A stretch of DNA of 10,261 nt from Acidobacteriaceae bacterium (GCA_003151875.1 PLYW01000376.1:1-10261); one strand, 5' to 3'. Positions 1 to 6,804 are shown, counted from the stretch's first letter. Notes: a model not told the origin generated them from the sequence alone. Translations and numbers: made by a program.

Positions 1-774
1 CTCCCCGTCAGTGGGGCCACCGGGATATACAGCGTACCCATCTTCAGCTACTACCATTCGTTCGGCTTCTTTGGCCGCTCAGCCAACATTGTCGCCTCAT
101 TGCCCTACGGCGCGGGAAACTTTCGTGGAACAGCATTCGGCGCGGAGCAGCACCTGTACCGTTCTGGTCTGCTGGACTCCGGATTTCGCTTCTCGGTAAA
201 CCTGAAGGGTGGTCCAGCCCTGCCGCCGCAGAAATTCATAAAATGGAGGCAAAAGGTCCTGCTGGGCGCTAGCATCAGAGTGATGGCCCCAACCGGCCAG
301 TACGACCCAACCAAGCTGATCAATTGGGGTACCAACCGCTGGTCCTTCAAGCCCGAGTTCGGCTATTCCCAACGATGGGGCGGCAAATGGGTGCTCGATG
401 GATACTTCGGAGTGTGGTTCTTCACCACGAATCATGATTTCTGGTCGCGTAACATCTACTTCGCGGGCACGAGGTCCCAAGCGCAAAACCCAATCGGGGC
501 TCTTGAAGGGCACCTGAGTTACGATTTCAAGCCTCGACTCTGGGCTTCTCTGGATGGTAATTTCTGGTTCGGTGGAAGCACGAGCGTGGACGGTGTACAA
601 AACCCACTCACTCAAGCTGCGAACTCCCGCATCGGAGGGACCGTTGCGGTCCCAATAACCAAACACCAGTCTCTGAAGTTCAGCTACAGTGATGGCACTT
701 ATATCCGATTTGGCGGCAACTACCAGAACGTCTCGGCGGCGTGGCAGTATTCATGGCTGGGCAGGCCAAACTAG
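1..774 (+). CDS. Outer-membrane beta-barrel transporter-like protein, C-terminal part (5' partial)
   Basis: The frame is open from base 1 to the TAG at 772-774, giving 257 residues with the N-terminus (and any signal peptide) outside the window. The sequence alternates polar and hydrophobic residues with many aromatics and glycines. Strand-like stretches recur, with turns such as APTGQYDP and FGGST, and the end is Trp-rich (SAAWQYSWLGRPN). This is the look of the putative MetA-pathway phenol-degradation 'transporter' barrel family (PF13557), whose members carry an APTG.YD turn after a strand. The family is annotated as outer-membrane transport, but substrates are rarely known and none can be read here. 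It may originally have belonged with the DUF2950 remnant downstream. Fold class is fairly sure; the exact family is less so. Confidence 0.7.
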   Translation, partial: LPVSGATGIYSVPIFSYYHSFGFFGRSANIVASLPYGAGNFRGTAFGAEQHLYRSGLLDSGFRFSVNLKGGPALPPQKFIKWRQKVLLGASIRVMAPTGQYDPTKLINWGTNRWSFKPEFGYSQRWGGKWVLDGYFGVWFFTTNHDFWSRNIYFAGTRSQAQNPIGALEGHLSYDFKPRLWASLDGNFWFGGSTSVDGVQNPLTQAANSRIGGTVAVPITKHQSLKFSYSDGTYIRFGGNYQNVSAAWQYSWLGRPN

Positions 775-829
775 TGGCCCTCGCGGTCTACAAACATGCG
801 TGCGGGACTAATGGCCAACCGCGTGCCAC

Positions 830-1033
830 TTGGCACCCGGAATGCCGCGCGCAACCCAGAAATTTCAACCGGGAGTTCAGCCTGATCTCGGCATTCATGA
901 GCCGACGGTGAAGCTGCACCGCACGTCCATCACGACGAAACTGGGCGTACCGCCAGTCGCGGAGCTCACGCGGCTGACGCTGGAGGCGGGCATCTTCACG
1001 GAGTACACAACGACCTTCCCCAAAGGGCAGTAG
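830..1033 (+). pseudogene. Remnant of a FixJ/NarL-type response regulator (LuxR HTH tail only)
   Basis: From about base 875 the frame encodes LGIHEPTVKLHRTSITTKLG followed by VPPVAELTRLTLEAGIF. This matches the second half of a LuxR-type helix-turn-helix (LGIS..TVK.HR...KLGV.S.AEL.RL...GI), including the TVKxHR recognition helix. The receiver domain and the first HTH helix are missing. The frame is closed by a TAA near 809, and the residues before LGI do not fit the family. The only start available is a TTG at 830 without a clear ribosome binding site. I read it as the 3' end of a lost regulator gene. The decayed neighbours support this; a functional small protein is unlikely. Confidence 0.6.
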
Positions 1034-1071
1034 TCGGCAGTATGCGACGAAGCCGTGCTGATTAGTTCCCG

Positions 1072-1150
1072 ATGAGCAGAACTGCACCCATCTACGTTGC
1101 CGTTGTCGATGACGACCAAAATCTTTGCCGATCACTTAGCAGGCTGTTTG
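1072..1150 (+). pseudogene. Remnant of a response-regulator receiver domain (N-terminus only)
   Basis: The ATG at 1072 begins MSRTAPIYVAVVDDDQNLCR and continues SLSRLF. This is the beta1-alpha1 start of a FixJ-family receiver, with the acidic DDD cluster that binds magnesium. After about 26 codons the similarity stops, and the frame runs on through foreign sequence to a TGA at 1264-1266. That foreign sequence is the DUF2950 remnant read out of frame. The phosphoacceptor Asp and everything after it are absent, so no working regulator can be made. It lies just after a LuxR HTH tail, so the pair shows tail-before-head order and most likely comes from two tandem regulator genes that have both been cut down. 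Confidence 0.6.
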
Positions 1151-1511
1151 GCAAAACTCGGACGGCAGTTGGGGAGGCCCTGTCGGAGAGTCGGCAGCGA
1201 AAGCCCTTGAGGAAGGCTACGGGGACAAGGCAAAGCCCTTCCGCGGCTACTATTTCAAAGTTCTGAAAGGGCAAGGCCCTGCCGCACCCCTGGGCCAACT
1301 CGACTATGTGATTGAGGGAGCGATGATCGGCGGTTTTGCACTGGTTGCCGTACCTGCCGACTATGGCGTCACAGGCGTGATGCCATTCATGGTCAGCTAC
1401 GACGGAGTTGTCTTCCAGAAGGACCTGGGACCGGACTCCCTTAACATCGTCAAGAAAATGGAGCGCTACAACCCAGATAAGACGTGGCACAGCACGGTTG
1501 ACGAGGAGTAG
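1140..1511 (+). pseudogene. DUF2950 protein, C-terminal remnant
   Basis: Frame 3 reads from about 1140 (NSDGSWGGPVGESAAKALEE) to the TAG at 1509-1511, about 123 residues. Hallmarks of DUF2950 are visible: a GYYFKVLKGQGPAAPLG segment, DYVIEGAMIGGFALVAVPADYG, GVMPFMV, DGVVFQKDLGPD and a final YNPDKTW. Members of this family are usually secreted or periplasmic proteins of about 300 residues with unknown function, so roughly the first two thirds, including the signal peptide, are missing. No start codon or ribosome binding site precedes the conserved part; upstream the DNA switches abruptly to a receiver-domain start in another frame. It is therefore a truncated gene at a deletion or recombination junction. 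Family assignment is strong; the exact breakpoint is approximate. Confidence 0.75.
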
Positions 1512-1647
1512 TCCGGGTTCAAGAAGGGTCTGCCAGAAAAGACCTACCTCGGCGAAGCGTAGTCAGGTGGGCCAAGGTGCGACAATTCTCATCGGCTTCT
1601 ATTCGCCCGCGGGTGACGCGCGAGTGGAAACGAAGTAAGGATCTTCT

Positions 1648-2840
1648 ATGACGACACCAGTACCGTTGCCAGAGCCGCCGGATTTCTCGCTGGTTCTGGG
1701 CGGACCTATCTTTCAGTTGTTCCGGCGATCTCATCTTTCCGGAGGCGGACTGGAGTTACTGCACCGGCGGAGCGTGGTGTTCGTGCTGGTTGCATGGCTG
1801 CCCTTGCTGCTGTTGTCGATGCTCGGCGGGCATCTGCTAGCTGGCACGGTGAGACTGCCGTTCCTGCACGACATCGAGGCGCACGTTCGATTGCTGGTGG
1901 CGTTGCCGGTGCTGATTGTCGCCGAACTGATCGTCCATTCACGCATTCACAGGGTGGTGAAGGCCTTTCTGGCGCGCCGCATCGTCCGTCAGCAGGATGT
2001 GCCGAGATTCCTCGCTGCCATCGACTCGGCGACTCGTCTGCGCAACTCGGTCCCGATGGAGCTTGGACTTGTGGTCTTAGTCTTCACCACCGGACAGTGG
2101 CTATGGCGAAGCCAAATCGCCCTGGGTGCTGCTTCGACCTGGTATGCGATGCCGCAGGTGGCCACATGCATCTCACGGGTGCCGGTTACTGGTACGCCTT
2201 CGTCAGCATTCCGATTTTTCAGTTCATTCTGCTGCGCTGGTATCTGCGGCTTTTTATCTGGTTTCGGTTCCTGTGGCAGGTTTCGAGACTGGATCTGCAC
2301 CTTATTCCCACTCACCCCGATCGCACGGGCGGCCTGGCGTTCCTGGGTAAGAGTTCCTACGCCTTCAGCCCAATCCTGTTCGCCCAAGGCGCGTTGCTGT
2401 CTGGCGTAATCGCCAGTCGCGTCTTGTACGGGGGAGAAAGTTTGTTGTCGTTCAAGATGGAGGCCGTGGGCTTTATTGGCCTCTTCCTGGTGTTGGTCCT
2501 TGCGCCGCTCACCATGTTTACGCCGCAGATGGCACGCGCGAAGCGGAAGGGATTGGCCGAATACGGCTTGCTGGCAAACCGCTATGTCGATGGATTCGAG
2601 CAGAAATGGGTGGTAGGAAACGCGGCCGAAGGCGATGAGCTTCTGGGCACCGGAGACATTCAGTCCCTGGCCGACTTGGGAAACAGTTACGCCACCGTGA
2701 AGGAGATGCGAGCGGTACCCTTCGGCCTGGAAGACATAGCTCGGCTCGCCGCGGCCACAGCGGTACCGCTTCTGCCCCTTGGCCTTACAGTGTTCTCCCT
2801 CGAAGAGTTGGTGATGCGGATCGTTAAGATCCTGTTGTGA
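1648..2840 (+). pseudogene. Polytopic membrane protein of unknown function, disrupted by one frameshift
   Basis: The ATG at 1648 follows a good AAGGA site 6 nt upstream. Frame 1 gives MTTPVPLPEPPDFSLVLGGP onward, with hydrophobic spans near residues 43-64, 81-97 and 138-153, and stays coherent to WYAMP at about base 2151. The sensible continuation (GGHMHLTGAGYWYAFVSIPI, then WFRFLWQVSR, LIPTHPDRTGGLAFLG, four more hydrophobic spans, QSLADLGNSYATVKEMR, FSLEELVMRIVKILL) lies in frame 3 up to the TGA at 2838-2840. The total is 1193 nt, one base short of 398 codons, so a single-base deletion near 2150-2165 explains it. Read as is, frame 1 stops after 253 residues. I recall this as a widespread uncharacterised membrane protein family; no function can be assigned. 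No slippery heptamer for programmed frameshifting is seen. A sequencing error is the main alternative. Confidence 0.75.
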
Positions 2841-3000
2841 AACAACGCAATGTACACGATCAGTCGAAGATGCGATACCCGTTCAAGCGCTGAAATGACG
2901 GGAGATCGGCAATTGGTTCTGGTTTCGCGCTGGAATCGGGCGCCTCAACAGATACGAGACGCTGGCGAACACCAAGCTAGACGAAATCACGAACGAGAAA

Positions 3001-3888
3001 GTGGCAGGCTTCGCCGTTTACGAACAGACGCGGATGCAAAATCGCGGACGGGGGGAAGATGAGGAAAAGTGCGGGCTGGCTGTGAGTTCGATCAACAGTT
3101 CGATCCGTGTGCTTCGCCGGATATTGAATCTCGCTACTGAATGGGGCGTTATTGAGTCCACGCCCAAGCTGGCCTTGCTACCGGGCGAGAACCACAGGGA
3201 GCGCGTAGTCAGCCCGGAGGAGGAGAGCAGGTATCTAGCGGCTGCTTCGCCTCTGCTTGCCGAGGTTGCCACAATTCTGGCCGATACGGGGACGCGCCCG
3301 GACGAATGCTATCGGCTGTGCTGGGAAGATTTGACCTGGGCAAACGGTCGTAATGGCTCCTTGTCGGTCCGCCACGGAAAGACGGCAGCGGCCCGCCGCG
3401 TGCTGCCGATGACTGCGAGGGTACGGGCTGTCCTGGAAATGCGCTGGGAACGGGCTGGGAGGCCCGCAGAAGGCTGGATGTGGCCTGCTCCAACCCTCAG
3501 CGGCCACATAGACCATTCGAGCCTTAAGAAACAGCACATCCGCGCTGTAAAGCTCAGCAAGGTACGCACGTTCGTGCTTTACGATTTCCGGCACACGTTC
3601 CTGACTCGCTTGGGCGAATCGGGCTGTGATGCTTGGACACTTGCCCGCATTGCGGGACACAGCTCGGTTGCGATTTCCAGCCGCTATGTTCATCCCTCGG
3701 AGGACGCGGTGCTTTCGGCGATGTCGAGGCTAGGTGGGCACAAAATTGGGCACAGTCTCAAACGGAAGGAAATTGGCGGGCAATCAAAACAGCCGCAACT
3801 TACTGATGGGCAAGAAGAACTCTGGCGCGCCCGGAGAGATTCGAACTCCCGACCTATTGCTCCGGAGGCAATCGCTCTATCCAGCTGA
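3001..3888 (+). CDS. Tyrosine recombinase / phage-type integrase, N-terminally shortened
   Basis: The protein has 295 residues from a GTG start. Catalytic positions visible: Arg99 (TGTRPDE), Lys127 (RHGKT), the HxxR box as Tyr194-Asp-Phe-Arg197 followed by HTF, His220 (IAGHSS) and nucleophile Tyr229 (SSRYVHPSED). Tyr in place of the first His is common in integrases of this kind. The core-binding domain is incomplete: the same frame is readable back to 2899 (RLNRYETLANTKLDEITNEK) but is closed by a TGA at 2896-2898. The gene is therefore 5'-eroded, and the GTG is only the first usable start, with a weak binding site. Residues 275-295 (WRARRDSNSRPIAPEA...) are encoded by the antisense strand of the tRNA-Arg gene. 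The enzyme would have integrated its element at that tRNA 3' end. Activity is doubtful given the missing N-terminal part. Confidence 0.8.
   Translation: MAGFAVYEQTRMQNRGRGEDEEKCGLAVSSINSSIRVLRRILNLATEWGVIESTPKLALLPGENHRERVVSPEEESRYLAAASPLLAEVATILADTGTRPDECYRLCWEDLTWANGRNGSLSVRHGKTAAARRVLPMTARVRAVLEMRWERAGRPAEGWMWPAPTLSGHIDHSSLKKQHIRAVKLSKVRTFVLYDFRHTFLTRLGESGCDAWTLARIAGHSSVAISSRYVHPSEDAVLSAMSRLGGHKIGHSLKRKEIGGQSKQPQLTDGQEELWRARRDSNSRPIAPEAIALSS
3823..3865. other. Probable attachment-site junction (attL/attR) at the tRNA-Arg 3' end
   Basis: Tyrosine integrases commonly recombine within the 3' half of tRNA genes, and their own gene usually sits next to that end. Here the integrase runs into the tRNA 3' end, so the T arm to CCA end is the likely crossover identity segment. 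The extent given is approximate. By eye I found no second copy of the TTCGAA-containing T-arm segment elsewhere in the window, so the partner site must lie to the left of base 1, or has been lost. This is inference from layout. Confidence 0.45.
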
Positions 3889-3899
3889 GCTACGGGCGC
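3823..3899 (-). tRNA. tRNA-Arg (anticodon CCG)
   Basis: The reverse complement folds into a complete 77-nt cloverleaf. The acceptor stem GCGCCCG pairs with CGGGCGC, the D stem is GCTC/GAGC and the anticodon stem is ATTGC/GCAAT. The loop CTCCGGA places CCG at positions 34-36 after T33. The variable loop is AGGTC, and the T arm is GGGAG-TTCGAAT-CTCTC with one G-T pair. The discriminator is G and CCA is encoded. It decodes the Arg codon CGG. The integrase gene on the other strand ends inside it, and its 3' half is the probable attachment site of the element to its left. All structural positions are intact, so integration has left a functional gene. Confidence 0.97.
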
Positions 3900-3909
3900 G
3901 CTCGTAAAA

Positions 3910-3915
3910 ATTATA
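3910..3915 (-). promoter_or_regulatory. -10 element of the tRNA-Arg promoter
   Basis: Read on the minus strand, a perfect TATAAT lies 10 nt upstream of the tRNA 5' end, a normal distance for a tRNA start site near 3903. No good TTGACA-like -35 is visible at 16-18 nt; that place is taken by one arm of a GC-rich dyad (3918-3938). Confidence 0.6.
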
Positions 3916-3917
3916 CA

Positions 3918-3938
3918 CGCGGCACGATCACAGCCGCG
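3918..3938. repeat. GC-rich inverted repeat in the tRNA promoter, possible terminator of the upstream gene
   Basis: CGCGGC at 3918-3923 is the exact complement of GCCGCG at 3933-3938, with a 9-nt loop. On the minus strand it lies about 45-60 nt after the stop of the 81-residue gene and is followed by an AT-rich stretch ending in a run of five T. It could be a weak intrinsic terminator for that gene, an operator in the tRNA promoter, or both. The 9-nt loop and the interrupted T run argue against a strong terminator. Confidence 0.35.
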
Positions 3939-3980
3939 GTGGGTCTTGCGGACCGGAGCTACCCCAATGTTCCGCAGCGA

Positions 3981-4226
3981 TCATTCGGTGTGCTTCAATT
4001 TCATGCCAGCCTTGTTGGCTTCCAGAAACTCGCGAATCTGATCGACTTGGTCGAGCAACCGGATCCATTGCTCGTAATAGAGGGTGACGGGGAATCGTCC
4101 CAGGCCATAGACGCTCATGCCGCCCTTTTCGCTGACCTTAAACTCCAGACTGCCGCGCTTGCGTCCCTGAGTCTTTTCCAGTTCCGCTACTCGGGCTTTC
4201 AGTTCTTCGTAACTTGGTTCGGCCAT
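3981..4226 (-). CDS. Small conserved protein of unknown function (81 aa) with N-terminal coiled coil
   Basis: The start ATG at 4226 is preceded by a strong GGGAGGAAAT ribosome binding site. Residues 1-19 (MAEPSYEELKARVAELEK) form a short amphipathic helix or coiled coil with leucine spacing, followed by a basic patch (GRKRG). The rest is a compact segment, FKVSEKGGMSVYGLGRFPVT, then LYYEQWIRLLDQVDQIREFLEAN. I recall the GG.SVYGLGRFPVTLY.EQW pattern from short hypothetical proteins in several bacterial phyla, often with the same Leu/Glu-rich front. No catalytic motif, signal peptide or membrane span is present, so it is probably cytosolic. It shares its strand with the sensor kinase 228 nt upstream but is unlikely to be tightly co-transcribed with it. 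No function is assigned. The gene call itself is confident. Confidence 0.85.
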   Translation of the reverse strand: MAEPSYEELKARVAELEKTQGRKRGSLEFKVSEKGGMSVYGLGRFPVTLYYEQWIRLLDQVDQIREFLEANKAGMKLKHTE

Positions 4227-4454
4227 CTTGATTTCCTCCCGAAGTAACTATGCGAATCTCTGCCGCCCACATGGCCGGCGAATCGCCAGCCGATGCATCC
4301 CTGAGAAGCGGTCCGATCCATCGTACCCGTTTTGCGCGGTCGTGACTGTGAGCTACTACACACAGCAGTGTTCAGCAGGAGGCGAATCCGGCTGGAACAA
4401 CTTGGACGATTCCTGGGCCGGCCTGTTCCGCGCAGAATGAAGCGCGAGCAGGCA

Positions 4455-6485
4455 TTAAGCCAGGGCGGCGCGAACCGCCAATGCCTGGTGGACGGCCGTG
4501 GACAAGTCCGCGACGCTGAATGGCTTTTGCAGAAATGCGCTGCCCTGCAACAGGATGTCGCGCCGCGCCGCACTGTCTTCCGTGTAGCCTGACATGAACA
4601 GCATTCGCACCCCCGGGTGGCGCTGAGCAAGCCGGCCCGCCAGTTCATAGCCTCCCATGCCCGGCATTACCAGGTCGGAAAGGACCAGATCGATTTTGCC
4701 GTGCAGACGGTCATAAACCTGCAGCGCGGCCTCCCCATGCTCAGCTTCGACGACGTGGTAGCCCAACTGCTGCAAACACTCGCGCACATTGCCGCGAATG
4801 GTGGCTTCGTCTTCGACGATCAGGATGGTTTGCCCGCTCGGCTCCGCGTACGCCTCGCTGCACACCAGCGGGTTTTCCAGGAGCGCCGTAATCGCGGGGA
4901 AGTAGAGTTTGAAGGTGGTGCCATGCGCCGGTTCGCTGTAAACCCAGACGTAGCCGCCGCTCTGTTTCACAATGCCGTACACGATCGACAGCCCCAGGCC
5001 GGTGCCTTTGCCCACTTCCTTGGTGGTGAAGAAGGGATCGAAAATACGCGGCAGAATCGATTTGTCGATGCCGGTCCCGGTGTCGCTAACCGCTAACATC
5101 ACGTAGCGTCCGGGCTGGACGGGCGGATGCTCCTGGGCATAGGCATTGTCTAAGTCAACGTTTGCGGTTTCGAGATGGAGGACGCCGCCTTCGGGCATGG
5201 CATCGCGAGCGTTGACCGCCAAGTTGAGGATCACCTGCCCCACCTGATTGGGATCCAGGCGGGAATTCTCCAGGGTGTCGCATAGGTTGGTCACCAGGCG
5301 AATGTCTTCTCCGATGATGCGGCACAACATGTGCGAAGTCTCGGTGACCACGGAGTTCACATTGATAACACGGACCTGCATGATCTGCTGCCGGCCTAGG
5401 GCCAGCATCTGCCGGGTGAGTGCCGCGGCCCGGTCGGCGGCGTTGGAAACCTGCAACAGCGACTTACTCAGCGGATTGTCCAGTGTGATTTGGGCGAGCA
5501 TCAATTCGGTGGAGAGCTTGATCACCACCAGGATGTTGTTGAAATCGTGGGCCACGCCTCCTGCCAGTCGGGCCACGGCCTCCAGTTTCTGCACCTGCCG
5601 GACCTGCTGCTCCAACGCGCTCTGCTGGGTCATGTCTTCGACATAACCGGTGAAGTACTCCGCATTGGTATGCGGGTCGCGGGCCAGCGCACCGGAGATT
5701 CGCAGCGGCACCGTGCTTCCATCGCGCCGCAGCAGGTTCAGTTCATAACCCTGGACGGTGGCATTTCGCCGAAGGATCTCCATCAGGCGGCCGCGGTCCC
5801 TAGGGTCCACATAGACCTGGGTAGAGATTTTCAGGCCCATGGCTTCGTCGAGACGGTATCCGCCCAGGATCTTCAGCATCGCTGGATTCAGGGATTCAAA
5901 ACGGTCCTCCTCGAGCGAAGTACGGCAGATACCGAAAGGTGCACTGTCCACCAGCGATTGCAGCGAGGTCTGCGATTGTATTAGCGCTTCCTCCATAAGC
6001 TTGCGTTGGGTGACGTCATTGGCCAGTGTCAATTCGTAGGAGCCGCCATTGCGCTCGAAAGCGAACCCGCTGATCTCGACGAATAGAAGACTGCCGTCCT
6101 TTTTCCGGTGGCGCCGGATTCCAATGCCGTTAAACCCAGGATGGATATGGTCCACATAATTCAGCAACGCCGGTGTCTCCTCGGAAGGGCGGATATCCAA
6201 GATCGTCATTCCCAGGAATTCCTCGCGGGAAAACCCGTAGGTCCGCACGGCGGTATCATTCACCGAAACAAAGCGCAAGGTCCTACAGTCATAAACCCAC
6301 ATGGGATAGGGGTTAGCGGAGAAGAGGAGTTGCTGCTGACTTTCCGCGTCGCGTACGCGGGCCGATTCGGCCGCCAATTCCTGGCGCAGGCGCACCAGTT
6401 CACGATCACTACCAAGCTTGGATCGAAGCAGCCAAAGCAATAGCGCAGTCCCAAGCAGCAGCGCGACGATGACAACAAGCGGCAT
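4455..6485 (-). CDS. Membrane-anchored hybrid sensor histidine kinase (PAS-PAS-HisKA-HATPase_c-receiver)
   Basis: The ORF gives 676 residues from the ATG at 6485; a TTG at 6503 would add six residues, and neither start has a strong binding site. Domain order: one transmembrane helix (2-20); a short linker helix; PAS 1 (about 49-164, with NPYPMWVYD and NDVTQRK); PAS 2 (about 174-289, ending GYVEDMTQQ). The HisKA domain follows with phosphoacceptor His313 in GGVAHDFNNIL. The HATPase has an N box (Asn421/Asn425, LNLAVNARDAM), a G1 box (DTGTGID from 468), an F box (FDPFFTTK) and a G2 box (GKGTGLGLS, 492-500). The C-terminal receiver has the acidic pair Glu558/Asp559, phosphoacceptor Asp604 (LVLSDLVMPGMGG), Ser632 and Lys654 (QKPF). 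All catalytic residues are present. There is no periplasmic sensor domain, so sensing is probably by the PAS pair. Phosphate would pass to the receiver and then to an unlinked partner; no Hpt or output gene is adjacent. Confidence 0.93.
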   Translation of the reverse strand: MPLVVIVALLLGTALLLWLLRSKLGSDRELVRLRQELAAESARVRDAESQQQLLFSANPYPMWVYDCRTLRFVSVNDTAVRTYGFSREEFLGMTILDIRPSEETPALLNYVDHIHPGFNGIGIRRHRKKDGSLLFVEISGFAFERNGGSYELTLANDVTQRKLMEEALIQSQTSLQSLVDSAPFGICRTSLEEDRFESLNPAMLKILGGYRLDEAMGLKISTQVYVDPRDRGRLMEILRRNATVQGYELNLLRRDGSTVPLRISGALARDPHTNAEYFTGYVEDMTQQSALEQQVRQVQKLEAVARLAGGVAHDFNNILVVIKLSTELMLAQITLDNPLSKSLLQVSNAADRAAALTRQMLALGRQQIMQVRVINVNSVVTETSHMLCRIIGEDIRLVTNLCDTLENSRLDPNQVGQVILNLAVNARDAMPEGGVLHLETANVDLDNAYAQEHPPVQPGRYVMLAVSDTGTGIDKSILPRIFDPFFTTKEVGKGTGLGLSIVYGIVKQSGGYVWVYSEPAHGTTFKLYFPAITALLENPLVCSEAYAEPSGQTILIVEDEATIRGNVRECLQQLGYHVVEAEHGEAALQVYDRLHGKIDLVLSDLVMPGMGGYELAGRLAQRHPGVRMLFMSGYTEDSAARRDILLQGSAFLQKPFSVADLSTAVHQALAVRAALA

Positions 6486-6765
6486 CGGGCCAGACCCGCG
6501 CAATCCTAGGGCGCACGCCCGAAAACCCTAATCCCACTGCGCAAAATACGGAATTTGTCGTGCTTGTCCTGGGCTTGCATACCGCAAATTGCGCTCGGTT
6601 CGTCCCTATTGATCGGCGGCGTCTATCAACCGCGCAGGACTTTGGGCGGCGCCCCCGTTGTCGATGGCAATTCCTCCCAGCGTGGCGCGGCAGGAAGAAC
6701 TCCAAGCAACCTGTATAAAATTTTACCACTTTCAGGCTTTGATCCATAGCACTCTCTGGCGCGCT

Positions 6766-6784
6766 AACTAATACTTTAGTAGTT
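6766..6784. repeat. 19-bp near-perfect dyad (candidate operator 1)
   Basis: AACTAATACTTTAGTAGTT reads the same on both strands apart from one mismatched pair (A6/G14) and the pair flanking the central T. It is AT-rich within a GC-rich chromosome and lies in a divergent intergenic region. Its centre (6775) is 21 bp from that of the next dyad. A dimeric regulator site is inferred; a chance AT-rich palindrome is possible. Confidence 0.4.
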
Positions 6785-6787
6785 AAC

Positions 6788-6804
6788 ATTCCTAATTTGG
6801 GAAT
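6788..6804. repeat. 17-bp dyad (candidate operator 2)
   Basis: ATTCCTAATTTGGGAAT has five perfectly complementary outer pairs (ATTCC/GGAAT), a T/G position and two further A-T pairs around a central T. It sits 3 bp after the first dyad, on the same face of the helix if both bind protein. Its sequence differs from that of the first dyad, so the two need not bind the same factor. Confidence 0.4.

Noticed and set aside
97..666. 189-codon open frame on the minus strand within the barrel gene
   Set aside because: Antisense shadow of a clearly coding frame; no binding site and no family features.
823..836. Hairpin GTGCC-ACTT-GGCAC after the barrel gene, possible terminator
   Set aside because: No T run follows on the plus strand and it lies about 50 nt past the stop; too weak to call.
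1969..1980. Short match to the tRNA 3'-end flank (TCTGGCGCGCC) as a possible second attachment site
   Set aside because: Only 11 bases, inside coding sequence of the membrane protein gene, and lacking the T-arm sequence; a chance GC-rich match.
2140..2170. Programmed -1 frameshifting as the explanation of the split membrane gene
   Set aside because: No X-XXY-YYZ slippery heptamer and no evident downstream pseudoknot near the switch point; a one-base deletion is simpler.
4272..4291. Small imperfect hairpin (GGC/GCC plus GGCG/CGCC) between the kinase and the 81-residue gene
   Set aside because: Mismatch-broken 3+4 bp stem, no T run and no pairing support; common in GC-rich DNA.
6509..6520. 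GGGC/GCCC hairpin upstream of the kinase start
   Set aside because: Four to five GC pairs without a T run; not distinguishable from background.
6755..6765. Another short match (CTCTGGCGCGC) to the tRNA 3' flank
   Set aside because: Only 11 bases, does not extend into the T arm, and lies on the wrong side of the tRNA for the integrase orientation.
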